From: JAGVSR01 sp031413815
GTDB lineage: Bacteria > Pseudomonadota > Alphaproteobacteria > Rhizobiales > Hyphomicrobiaceae
NCBI GenBank assembly: GCA_031413815.1
Contig: JANOFU010000114.1
Span: 1-48,621, forward strand
Direction of reading: 5' to 3'
Length of the DNA: 48,621 bases
The first letter of the stretch is position 1. Each line of letters begins with the position of its first letter. The position numbers were made by a program, and so were the translations under genes. The notes beneath the pieces were generated by a model, which had not been told where the DNA came from, did no database searches, and saw only the letters and a list, made by a program, of their open reading frames with translations. Of this stretch, positions 8,872 through 15,973 are shown piece after piece.

Positions 8872-9756
8872 ATGACCGACCGTAAGGCGCTGAGGCCTCA
8901 AGGCAATCGACCCAGGGAATGGGCTGTGACGATTGCGGCAGCAGCGATTTCGTTGTCGCTGGCTGCGAGCGCCGGGCTCGCCGGTGCCGCCTTTGGCCAA
9001 GCCGAACCTGCCGGTGCCACGGCCCCGGAACCGGGCTCCGAGGGTGAGCCGCGGCGGGTCGTCATCCGGTTTTTGACGGAAGGCGACTTCCCGCCCTTCA
9101 ACTATCTCGATGACGACGGCGTGCTCAGCGGCTTCAATGTCGATCTGGCGAGGACGATCTGTCAGGAGCTGGGCGCGGCGTGCGACATCAAAGTTCGCCC
9201 GTGGGATGAACTGCTCTTGGGGCTAAGGCGCGGCGATGCCGATGCGGTCATTGCTGCGCATACCGTGACCCAAGAAGCTCTTAATGAGGTTGAATTCACC
9301 GACCGCTACTTTCACACGCCAGGGCGCTTTGCCGGCCGGACGGATAGTCAAAAGCCCAACATCGATCCCGACAGCCTGGACGGCCGGACGATTGGAGTCG
9401 CAAAAGGCAGTCCACATGAAGCCTACCTGAAGACATTTTTTCGCGACAGCCGCATCCAGTCATTTGAAAGCCCCGACTTGGCACGCGAGGCCCTGCAGCA
9501 GGGCAAAATTGAATTGATCTTCGATGACGGCATTGGGTTGGCGTTCTGGATCAACGGAACATTGTCGCGACAGTGCTGCGAGTTTCGCAGTGGCGCCTAC
9601 TTGGAGCCCAAGTACTTCGGCGATGGGCTTGCCATCGCCGTTCCGCGCAATGATCCACAGGTCAAGACGCTGATCAATTCAGCCCTGCACAAAATCCGCA
9701 AAAGCGGCCGGCTCGACGAACTAGTTTCGCGATATTTCCCACACCGGGTTTACTAA
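8872..9756 (+). CDS. Periplasmic solute-binding protein, family 3
   Basis: A 294-residue secreted protein with a signal-peptide-like segment (about 17-42, ending near AAFGQA) and a bacterial extracellular solute-binding domain of family 3. The segments FPPFNYLDDDGVLSGFNVDLARTI and GLRRGDADAVIA are typical of ArgT/HisJ-like binders of polar amino acids. DSLDGRTIGVAKGS opens the second lobe. The ATG at 8872 is preceded by AGGAG and gives a clean export signal; the frame is open further upstream but lacks sense there. No ABC permease or ATPase gene is adjacent, so it is an orphan binding protein. The ligand is unknown, probably an amino acid or small organic acid. Confidence 0.85.
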   Translation: MTDRKALRPQGNRPREWAVTIAAAAISLSLAASAGLAGAAFGQAEPAGATAPEPGSEGEPRRVVIRFLTEGDFPPFNYLDDDGVLSGFNVDLARTICQELGAACDIKVRPWDELLLGLRRGDADAVIAAHTVTQEALNEVEFTDRYFHTPGRFAGRTDSQKPNIDPDSLDGRTIGVAKGSPHEAYLKTFFRDSRIQSFESPDLAREALQQGKIELIFDDGIGLAFWINGTLSRQCCEFRSGAYLEPKYFGDGLAIAVPRNDPQVKTLINSALHKIRKSGRLDELVSRYFPHRVY

Positions 9757-9863
9757 GTTGCAGGCAAGACACCCGAACCGGGATGGCTGTCACATTCCTG
9801 AAATCTGAATCCCGTTGAACGGATGAAATAGGGATAACTCAAGACGGCCGGAGCTAGCACCTC

Positions 9864-10664
9864 ATGGAAACAAAGCCCGCAAGTCTGCGCTCTTTGTTCA
9901 TATCCGACGTACACCTCGGCACGCGAGCGTCCCAAGCAGACGCTCTGCTCGACTTTCTCAAACACCATGACGCCGAGACCATCTACCTCGTTGGCGATAT
10001 TATCGACTTCTGGCGCATCAAACGCGGTGCCATCTGGCACCAATCCCACAACGACGTGCTGCAAAAAATCTTGCGGAAAGTACGCAAGGGCACGCGCGTG
10101 GTGTTCATCCCCGGCAACCATGACGAAGCCATGCGTGACTACTGTGGAATGCAGTTCGGCGGCATCGAGATTGAGCGCCAGACGATCCACACCACTGCAA
10201 CTGGACGGCGCTACATCGTGATGCACGGCGATGAATACGATGTGATCGTTCGCTATGCACGCTGGCTCGCTTTCCTGGGTGACCGTGGATACGAACTGGC
10301 GTTGTGGTCAAACGCGCCGTTAAATTTCATCCGGCGCCATCTTGGATACGGGTATTGGTCGTTGTCAGCGTACCTTAAACTGCGGGTCAAGAGTGCCGTG
10401 AACTTCATCGGCGAATTTGAGAAAAATCTGGCTGATGAGGCCCGGCGGCAAGGCGCCGATGGCATCATATGTGGCCACATTCACCATGCGGCCTCCCGTG
10501 ATATCGATGGAGTGCACTACGTCAACACGGGCGATTGGGTTGAGAGCTGCACAGCCATCGTCGAAACCATGAGTGGTGAATTGCAACTCATCCGCTGGCG
10601 GGATGCCGTCAGGACATACGAGGCCGAACGGCAAACAGGCGGCGCAGCCCTGAAGGCTGCATGA
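9864..10664 (+). CDS. LpxH-like metallophosphoesterase
   Basis: A 266-residue calcineurin-type phosphoesterase, usually annotated as UDP-2,3-diacylglucosamine diphosphatase-like. All metal-ligand motifs are visible: SDVHLG (Asp15, His17), GDIIDFW (Asp45), GNHDE (Asn85, His86), HGDE (His121) and GHIHH (His205, His207). The lipid A pathway uses LpxH or LpxI for UDP-diacylglucosamine hydrolysis, and alphaproteobacteria generally have LpxI, so this paralogue may have another phosphate substrate. Its stop overlaps the start of the next glycosyltransferase gene by 4 bp (ATGA), which indicates translational coupling and a joint role in envelope lipid or glycolipid metabolism. Confidence 0.83.
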   Translation: METKPASLRSLFISDVHLGTRASQADALLDFLKHHDAETIYLVGDIIDFWRIKRGAIWHQSHNDVLQKILRKVRKGTRVVFIPGNHDEAMRDYCGMQFGGIEIERQTIHTTATGRRYIVMHGDEYDVIVRYARWLAFLGDRGYELALWSNAPLNFIRRHLGYGYWSLSAYLKLRVKSAVNFIGEFEKNLADEARRQGADGIICGHIHHAASRDIDGVHYVNTGDWVESCTAIVETMSGELQLIRWRDAVRTYEAERQTGGAALKAA

Positions 10665-11713
10665 TGCGCATCCTCGTCGCAACCGACGCGTGGCGGCCGC
10701 AGGTCAATGGCGTGGTTCGTACCTACGAACAGTTGTCACGGGCCGCTCTCGTTGCGGGCGATGAGATCGTTGTGCTGTCGCCGTCAGATTACAACACAGT
10801 GCCGTGCCCGACCTATCCCCAAATCCGCCTTGCACTGCCAAACGTCAACACCACCAGCCGCCGGATCTCCGAGCTTCGGCCAGACGCGATCCATATTGCC
10901 ACGGAAGGGCCTGTCGGTTGGATGACACGCGCTTATTGCCGCCGCCGCAAACTGCCGTTTACCACCTCATTCCACACGCGCTTTCCAGAATACCTATCAG
11001 CGCGCTTCCAGGTTCCGGAAGCCTGGACTTACGCCGTGCAGCGGCGCTTTCACAACTCAGCAGCCGGCATGATGGTGGCAACTCCGAGCTTGGCAAAGGA
11101 CCTCAAAGCCCGGGGCTTCAAACGGATCCAATCTTGGACGCGAGGGGTTGATACGGCTCTGTTTCGCCCCCGCCCCGTGCGCCGCTTCGGACCAGACCCG
11201 GTGTTCCTCTACGTCGGCCGGATTGCGACCGAAAAGAACATCGAAGCCTTCCTGTCGCTAGCCTTGCCTGGGCGAAAGGTTGTGGTCGGCGATGGTCCGC
11301 AGCTGGACGGCCTCAAGCTCCGGTACCCCGATGCCCACTTTGCAGGCGAACAAACCGGTGAAGACTTGGCGCAGTGCTATGCGTCCGCAGATGTGTTCGT
11401 GTTCCCCAGCCGGACCGATACGTTCGGAATCGTATTGCTGGAAGCTATGGCTTCGGGACTGCCAATCGCGGCGTTTCCGGTTACCGGACCACGGGACATT
11501 TTAAGGAATGGTGTGTCGGGAATATTAGACGAAGATTTGGGCAACGCAGTCGTCGACGCCCAACACTTGGATCGGGTCGTTGTCCGGGCGAACGCGCTCA
11601 AATTCAGCTGGACACAAACCTACCAGCAGTTTGCCAGTAATATCCGCTTGGCCCACCGCGGAGCCGGGTCCGTAAAGGCCAATGGTTCGCTGGCCGGAAT
11701 CGCTTCCGCCTAA
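10661..11713 (+). CDS. Glycosyltransferase, GT4 type
   Basis: A 350-residue GT-B-fold transferase. The N-terminal domain begins RILVATDAWRPQVNGVVRTYE, and the C-terminal domain carries FVFPSRTDTFGIVLLEAMASG, the EX7E nucleotide-sugar motif of GT4 enzymes. It is coupled by a 4-bp overlap to the LpxH-like phosphatase gene. From memory, Agrobacterium glucuronosyl-diacylglycerol synthase is a GT4 protein of similar size and style, so a membrane glycolipid product is plausible. This is inference; sugar donor and acceptor are not decided by the sequence. Confidence 0.85.
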   Translation: MMRILVATDAWRPQVNGVVRTYEQLSRAALVAGDEIVVLSPSDYNTVPCPTYPQIRLALPNVNTTSRRISELRPDAIHIATEGPVGWMTRAYCRRRKLPFTTSFHTRFPEYLSARFQVPEAWTYAVQRRFHNSAAGMMVATPSLAKDLKARGFKRIQSWTRGVDTALFRPRPVRRFGPDPVFLYVGRIATEKNIEAFLSLALPGRKVVVGDGPQLDGLKLRYPDAHFAGEQTGEDLAQCYASADVFVFPSRTDTFGIVLLEAMASGLPIAAFPVTGPRDILRNGVSGILDEDLGNAVVDAQHLDRVVVRANALKFSWTQTYQQFASNIRLAHRGAGSVKANGSLAGIASA

Positions 11714-11902
11714 AACGCGTTGCAAAGGGCACAACTGCCGTGTGCATGGTCAGAATAAGCGGCCGTTCTCGACCAGGAGGCTTCTGCTTCAAGGCGTTCA
11801 CTTGCACTTCTGTAGTTGAGGACAGCGCCTGATCTCGCCAACTGGCACCAGGAGAAGTCTGGCGGCCCGGTGAACCCCGAAGCCGCCAAGACGAAACTCA
11901 CA

Positions 11903-12184
11903 TTAGCTCCGGCGCCGCTGACCGCCGCCAGGCGGGCCACCCGTCGGCGGGGGACCGCTGCGGGCGTCTTTGTGACGGAAGTTGATGCGGCCCTTTGTGA
12001 GATCGTAAGGTGTCATTTCGATCGTCACTTTGTCGCCGGCCAGAATGCGGATTCTGTTCTTCTTCATCCGGCCCGACGTGTAGGCGACAACTTCGTGGCC
12101 GTTGTCGAGTTTAACCCGGCAGCGTGCGTCAGGAAGCACCTCGACGACGACGCCTTCAAACTCGAGCATTTCTTCTTTTGCCAT
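11903..12184 (-). CDS. infA: Translation initiation factor IF-1 with C-terminal tail
   Basis: A 93-residue protein. Residues 1-72 are a standard IF-1 OB-fold (EGVVVEVLPDARCRVKLDNG, YTSGRMKKNRIRILAGDKV, YDLTKGRINFRHK). It binds the A site of the 30S subunit during initiation. A further tail of about 20 residues (PPPTGGPPGGGQRRRS) is rich in Pro, Gly and Arg and is not part of the common 72-residue factor. The ATG at 12184 has AAGGAAACC upstream. A cold-shock gene lies about 200 bp upstream on the same strand. Confidence 0.95.
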   Translation of the reverse strand: MAKEEMLEFEGVVVEVLPDARCRVKLDNGHEVVAYTSGRMKKNRIRILAGDKVTIEMTPYDLTKGRINFRHKDARSGPPPTGGPPGGGQRRRS

Positions 12185-12196
12185 GCGGTTTCCTTA

Positions 12197-12243
12197 GAGC
12201 GGTTCCGGCGAGGTGTGAAGCGGCTCGCCTTGAAAAACCGCTC
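12197..12243. repeat. Nested palindrome upstream of infA
   Basis: GAGCGGTT (12197-12204) pairs with AACCGCTC (12236-12243). Inside it, GGCGAG (12207-12212) pairs with CTCGCC (12224-12229). The layout and the GAGCGGTTCC start resemble the short dispersed palindromes common in Rhizobiales intergenic regions. It lies in the infA leader, where it could also fold in the mRNA. Confidence 0.6.
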
Positions 12244-12341
12244 AAAAACTCAATCGTACAAGAGAGTGATCCCAAGATCTTTCGAGGGACCATCATTCGC
12301 GTTATCGACAGTACCATCCGGCCGGCGATCAAATGCCGAAA

Positions 12342-12366
12342 GGGGAGCAGATTGGCTCTGCTCCCC
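12342..12366 (-). terminator. Terminator after the cold-shock gene
   Basis: A perfect 10-bp stem, GGGGAGCAGA (12342-12351) with TCTGCTCCCC (12357-12366), has a 5-base loop. On the minus strand it is followed by TTTCGG. It lies 26 bp after the cold-shock gene stop. Confidence 0.75.
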
Positions 12367-12391
12367 AAACACGCGCGGCGTTCACCTCAAA

Positions 12392-12598
12392 TTAGAGGGG
12401 ACGCAAATTGATCGCAGCGATCTTTCCGTTGCGGCCACGCTCGGTGTCAAAGGCCATTTTCTGACCCTCGCGAAGGGAGCTGAGGCCAGCGCGTTCAACC
12501 GCAGAGATGTGCACGAACACGTCGTTACCACCTTCGTCCGGCTGAATAAACCCATAGCCCTTCTGCCCGTTAAACCACTTCACGGTACCAGTCGACAT
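12392..12598 (-). CDS. Cold-shock domain protein (CspA family)
   Basis: A 68-residue single cold-shock domain. The RNP1 motif KGYGFIQP and RNP2 motif DVFVHIS are intact, so it should bind single-stranded RNA or DNA and act as an RNA chaperone. The chosen ATG at 12598 has a strong GGAGG seven bases upstream; a frame-compatible start four codons earlier would destroy this spacing. The 345-bp non-coding region upstream could include a long cold-responsive leader. A strong hairpin terminator follows, so it is probably monocistronic. Confidence 0.95.
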   Translation of the reverse strand: MSTGTVKWFNGQKGYGFIQPDEGGNDVFVHISAVERAGLSSLREGQKMAFDTERGRNGKIAAINLRPL

Positions 12599-12943
12599 TA
12601 ATGCCTCCAAAGCATTTTAGTGTTTGCGCCCAAGCAAAAATGCCCGGGTGCGGTCATCAAATCGCGCGTTGGAGACGTCTAGTGTCAGACTCGCAGAGCG
12701 GCTGTCGCAGAGTAAGCCAAGGCGTGTTCGATCCGCCTTGTATGAACCTAGTGCGACGTAAAGGCAATGACTAAGCCCCCCGAATTCTATAACAAAAGCG
12801 CGAGTAAAAGCGGTGTTTGCTGTGTCAAAGAGAGGTGGCAATGAGGACGCCGATGCTTTAACAAGTCGGCTCGCGGCTTGGTCTCGGCAAGGACACGATA
12901 ACGAGCGTTACTGGCGATGGGCCGGCATGTCTGGAGAGCTACG
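12599..12943. other. Non-coding region upstream of the cold-shock gene
   Basis: This 345-bp stretch separates the minus-strand cold-shock gene from a plus-strand membrane protein gene. It should contain both promoters and the cold-shock mRNA leader. An open frame at 12617-12841 on the minus strand has no recognisable protein character. I see no convincing repeat or conserved RNA. Confidence 0.4.
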
Positions 12944-13372
12944 ATGACCATCAACTTACGCAATCTTGTAACAGGCTTCCTGGCCGCGGCCCTCGCAGTC
13001 GTGACAGTCCATCAGAGCATCGTGTTCGGGCTCGATAGCGCCGGCATCATCAAGCGGGAGGCTTGGTCACTGGAACCCATGGGGCCCTTCCAGATCCCCA
13101 CAATCCTCAACTCCATCTTCTGGGGTGGACTTTGGGGTGCAGTCTTGGCGCTCGTCTATCCAAAACTGCCTGGCACGGCCGCATGGCTTAAGGGTTTGCT
13201 GTTCGGTTGGCTGATCTACGTTTTCAGCAACAATCTGATTGTGCCGCTGATCAAGGGCAAACCGCTGTTCTTTGGCGGCGATTTCAATCAGCTCCTCTCA
13301 GTGTTTTTGATCCTGTCAGGATTTGGCATCGCAACGGCTGTTATCTACAACGCCTTGCGCAGCCGCGACTAA
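12944..13372 (+). CDS. Conserved hypothetical membrane protein
   Basis: A 142-residue inner-membrane protein with about four hydrophobic segments (near 5-25, 48-68, 75-100 and 112-138). The layout, a VHQSIVFGL segment after TM1 and then IPTILNSIFWGGLWGAV, resembles a widespread uncharacterised alphaproteobacterial membrane family. The ATG at 12944 has GGAGAG seven bases upstream and gives a short N-terminus before TM1. I cannot assign a function. It is not obviously coupled to its neighbours. Confidence 0.75.
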   Translation: MTINLRNLVTGFLAAALAVVTVHQSIVFGLDSAGIIKREAWSLEPMGPFQIPTILNSIFWGGLWGAVLALVYPKLPGTAAWLKGLLFGWLIYVFSNNLIVPLIKGKPLFFGGDFNQLLSVFLILSGFGIATAVIYNALRSRD

Positions 13373-13657
13373 CGCACCCCTCGCCCGACAGCCTATTTGC
13401 CCGGAACTCGGTGTTGCAACCGCAGCGCCGTACCCCTATAAGCCGCAGCAGAGCCGCCCGGCGGGGCATGCCGTGGCGGCTTCTATGCTTTTGCACAACT
13501 GCGGCAACCGCAAAAAAGCATCCCTTTCAAAGGTTTGGCCCTCTGGGCCAAGCGGCGGCAACGCCGTTGCGCCCTCGTGGTGCTGCCTGCGGAATGGAAA
13601 GTTGATCGCTCGCGCGATTGGCTCAAGCGGACCGTGACGACCTAAAAGGAGAGCAAA

Positions 13658-13858
13658 ATGCCCAAGATGAAGACCAAAAGTGGTGCCAAGAAACGATTCA
13701 GGTTTACGGCCTCCGGCAAAGTCAAAGCCGGACCAGCTGGCAAGCGGCACGGCATGATCAAGCGGACGACGAAGTTCATTCAGAAGGCGCGCGGCACGAT
13801 GGTACTCAGCGATTCTGACGCCAAGATCGTCAAGAAGTACATGCCCTACAATCGCTGA
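13658..13858 (+). CDS. rpmI: 50S ribosomal protein bL35
   Basis: A 66-residue, very basic large-subunit protein with the family's opening PKMKTKSGAKKRFRFTASGK and C-terminal KIVKKYMPYNR. AAAGGAG precedes the ATG. It forms the usual pair with rplT, 68 bp downstream. The infC gene that often precedes rpmI is absent here, so the operon starts at rpmI with about 285 bp of upstream non-coding DNA that could hold a regulatory leader. Confidence 0.98.
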   Translation: MPKMKTKSGAKKRFRFTASGKVKAGPAGKRHGMIKRTTKFIQKARGTMVLSDSDAKIVKKYMPYNR

Positions 13859-13926
13859 GGACGCCGCGGAGCAATCCGCAGTCTTTCGCCCGTCAAACTT
13901 GAATACGTCAGCATCGGAGAAGTTCC

Positions 13927-14292
13927 ATGGCACGCGTCAAACGCGGCGTCACCGCCCACGCCAAACACAAAAAAGTTCTCAAGCTCGCCAAGGGCTATTA
14001 CGGCCGCCGCAAGAATACGATCCGCGTCGCCAAGCAAGCCGTCGAAAAAGCCCAGCAGTACGCCTATCGCGACCGCAAGGCCCGCAAGCGTTCGTTCCGC
14101 GCGCTCTGGATCCAGCGCATCAACGCGGCCGTTCGTGAACATGGCCTGACCTACGGCCGCTTTATCGACGGCCTGACGAAGGCCGGCGTCGAAGTCGATC
14201 GCAAGGTTCTGGCCGACATCGCTGTCAAGGATGCGGCCGGCTTCAAGGCACTTGTCGATCAAGCATCGGCGGCTGTGAAGGCGGCAGCCTAA
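13927..14292 (+). CDS. rplT: 50S ribosomal protein bL20
   Basis: A 121-residue basic protein needed early in 50S assembly; it can also autoregulate its operon by binding the leader in some bacteria. It has the characteristic opening ARVKRGVTAHAKHKKVLKLA, then GYYGRRKNTIRVAKQAVEKA and FRALWIQRINAAVREHG. It follows rpmI and precedes pheS, the common bacterial order. A pair of inverted palindromic repeats separates it from pheS. Confidence 0.98.
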   Translation: MARVKRGVTAHAKHKKVLKLAKGYYGRRKNTIRVAKQAVEKAQQYAYRDRKARKRSFRALWIQRINAAVREHGLTYGRFIDGLTKAGVEVDRKVLADIAVKDAAGFKALVDQASAAVKAAA

Positions 14293-14313
14293 CGGCCGGC
14301 CCTCACGCACGCG

Positions 14314-14407
14314 TTGTCACCCTCGGGCTTGTCCCGAGGGCCCATTCACCCACTGGCACACGTGTGAGCACCGCGATGGAACCTCGGGACAAGCCCGAGG
14401 ATGACAA
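14314..14407. repeat. Inverted pair of CCTCGGG-type palindromes
   Basis: Two copies of a roughly 26-bp unit face each other at 14314-14340 and 14382-14407. Each unit is itself palindromic, with CCTCGGG and CCCGAGG around CTTGT (or ACAAG). The copies agree at nearly all positions when one is inverted. A truncated third copy is at 40662-40684. This is a dispersed element typical of alphaproteobacterial intergenic DNA. Between rplT and pheS it could attenuate read-through. Confidence 0.8.
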
Positions 14408-14431
14408 GCAGAAACTGTGAGGCACGACAGA

Positions 14432-15508
14432 ATGTCCTCCTCGGGCTCCGAACTCGCAGACCTCGAACGCGATCTCCTCAAGGACATCGCGAGCGCGGCC
14501 GATCTGACGGCCCTGGATGCGGTTCGTGTCGCCGCCCTCGGCAAAAAAGGCCGTGTTTCCGAACTTATGGCGACGCTCGGCAAGCTGCCACCTGAAGACC
14601 GTAAAACGGCTGGCGCGGCCATCAACACAGTCAAGACACGCGTTAGCGATGCGCTCGACGCCCGCAAAGCAGCACTCGAAACAGCAGCTCTCTCCGAACG
14701 GCTTGCCAACGAGCGCGCTGACGTCACGCTTCCCGTTCGCGCTGGCGCTGAAGCGCAAGGCCGCATCCATCCCGTCAGCCAAGTGTTCGACGAATGCGTT
14801 GAGATTTTCGCAGACCTCGGTTTCGAAGTGGCGGAAGGTCCGGATATCGAAACCGATGATCTCAACTTCACCAAGCTCAACATTCCCGCCGAGCATCCCG
14901 CCCGCCAGGAACACGATACGTTCTACTTCAACGCCAAGCCCGACGGCTCGCGGTTGCTACTGCGCACCCACACGAGCCCCGTGCAGATCCGTACAATGCA
15001 AAGGAAGAAGCCGCCGATCCGCATCATCGCGCCAGGCCGCGTGTACCGCTGCGACAGCGATCAGACTCACACGCCGATGTTCCACCAGATCGAAGGTCTG
15101 GTGATCGACGAAGCAACCCACATGGGTCATCTGAAGTGGGTGCTGGAAGAATTCGCCAAAGCGTTTTTTGAAGTCGATGAAGTGCAGATGCGGTTCCGCG
15201 CGTCGCACTTCCCGTTCACCGAGCCATCGATGGAAGTCGATATTGATGCGGCCGCCATCGGTAAGCCGGGACAGTGGTTGGAAATTCTCGGCTGCGGAAT
15301 GGTGCACCCGAACGTGCTGCGCAATTGCGGGCTCGATCCCGAAAAGTATCAGGGCTTTGCGTTTGGCATGGGCCTCGACCGCATCACGATGTTGAAATAC
15401 GGCATCCCGGACTTACGCCCCTTCTTCGGCGGCGATCTGCGCTGGCTGCGCCACTACGGTTTCTCAGTGCTCGATGTGCCGTCACTCGGCGGTGGGTTGT
15501 CGAGCTAA
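14432..15508 (+). CDS. pheS: Phenylalanyl-tRNA synthetase alpha subunit
   Basis: A 358-residue class IIc synthetase subunit carrying the catalytic site. The N-terminal coiled coil (about 1-90) is followed by motif 1 (HPVSQVFDECVEIFADLGF), motif 2 (IIAPGRVYRCDSDQTHTPMFHQ) and motif 3 (FGMGLDRITMLKYGI). It works as an alpha2-beta2 tetramer with PheT. The ATG at 14432 has GAGG nine bases upstream; a GTG at 14417 is an alternative. A small membrane-protein gene lies between it and pheT. Confidence 0.97.
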   Translation: MSSSGSELADLERDLLKDIASAADLTALDAVRVAALGKKGRVSELMATLGKLPPEDRKTAGAAINTVKTRVSDALDARKAALETAALSERLANERADVTLPVRAGAEAQGRIHPVSQVFDECVEIFADLGFEVAEGPDIETDDLNFTKLNIPAEHPARQEHDTFYFNAKPDGSRLLLRTHTSPVQIRTMQRKKPPIRIIAPGRVYRCDSDQTHTPMFHQIEGLVIDEATHMGHLKWVLEEFAKAFFEVDEVQMRFRASHFPFTEPSMEVDIDAAAIGKPGQWLEILGCGMVHPNVLRNCGLDPEKYQGFAFGMGLDRITMLKYGIPDLRPFFGGDLRWLRHYGFSVLDVPSLGGGLSS

Positions 15509-15524
15509 GGGGTTCGCTGCCATT

Positions 15525-15860
15525 ATGAACCTGCTGCTTCCCATCGTTTTGATGATCGCAATCCTGTTCAGTGCCATCGCACTTGGCGCGAGCATGCGCG
15601 GATATGACTTGAAAACTCAGCAGATTGCTGGCGGCCTTGGTGTGCTCGCGCTTTTTCTGCTGCCGCTCGTCTATGATAGCTGGACATTCGACGGCAGTTG
15701 CTACGGGACGGGCGGCACCAAATTCGACTGCACCGTCGGTGCCCGCCTGCTGATGAGCTTCCAGGCCGGAATCGCGTTTATGCTGGCGCCAGCCCTGCTC
15801 TGGGTGCTGGCATACACTTGGTCGCTTGGTATGGTGGGCGACGGCACAGATAAGAAATAG
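15525..15860 (+). CDS. Small membrane protein between pheS and pheT
   Basis: A 111-residue hydrophobic protein with three likely transmembrane segments (about 4-24, 32-52 and 78-104). The loop after the second contains two cysteines (GSCYGTGGTKFDC) that could form a disulfide on the periplasmic side. The ATG at 15525 lies 16 bp after the pheS stop, and AAGGGG overlaps that stop, so it is probably cotranscribed with pheS. I do not recognise the family. Its position interrupts the normally tight pheST pair. Confidence 0.68.
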   Translation: MNLLLPIVLMIAILFSAIALGASMRGYDLKTQQIAGGLGVLALFLLPLVYDSWTFDGSCYGTGGTKFDCTVGARLLMSFQAGIAFMLAPALLWVLAYTWSLGMVGDGTDKK

Positions 15861-15887
15861 GCGGGTCGGCACAATCTGGCGCAATCC

Positions 15888-15908
15888 CCCTCCCCTTGGC
15901 GGGGAGGG
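15888..15908. repeat. CCCTCCCC/GGGGAGGG hairpin repeat upstream of pheT
   Basis: CCCTCCCC (15888-15895) and GGGGAGGG (15901-15908) form an 8-bp hairpin with a TTGGC loop. This is a single-arm version of the larger composite palindromes at 25928, 40712, 43848 and 48523. It lies in the 113-bp gap before pheT. Confidence 0.7.
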
Positions 15909-15973
15909 AGCCGTCCACTGAAGTCCCTTGAACTGACTATTACGGCCTCCAAGACCGCGCATCGGAAAGCCCA

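Noticed and set aside
12617..12841. 74-codon frame on the minus strand upstream of the cold-shock gene
   Set aside because: It has no recognisable protein features and overlaps the expected promoter and leader of the cold-shock gene.
13373..13657. infC or L20-leader RNA upstream of rpmI
   Set aside because: No IF-3 frame is present, and I could not define a conserved leader fold by eye.
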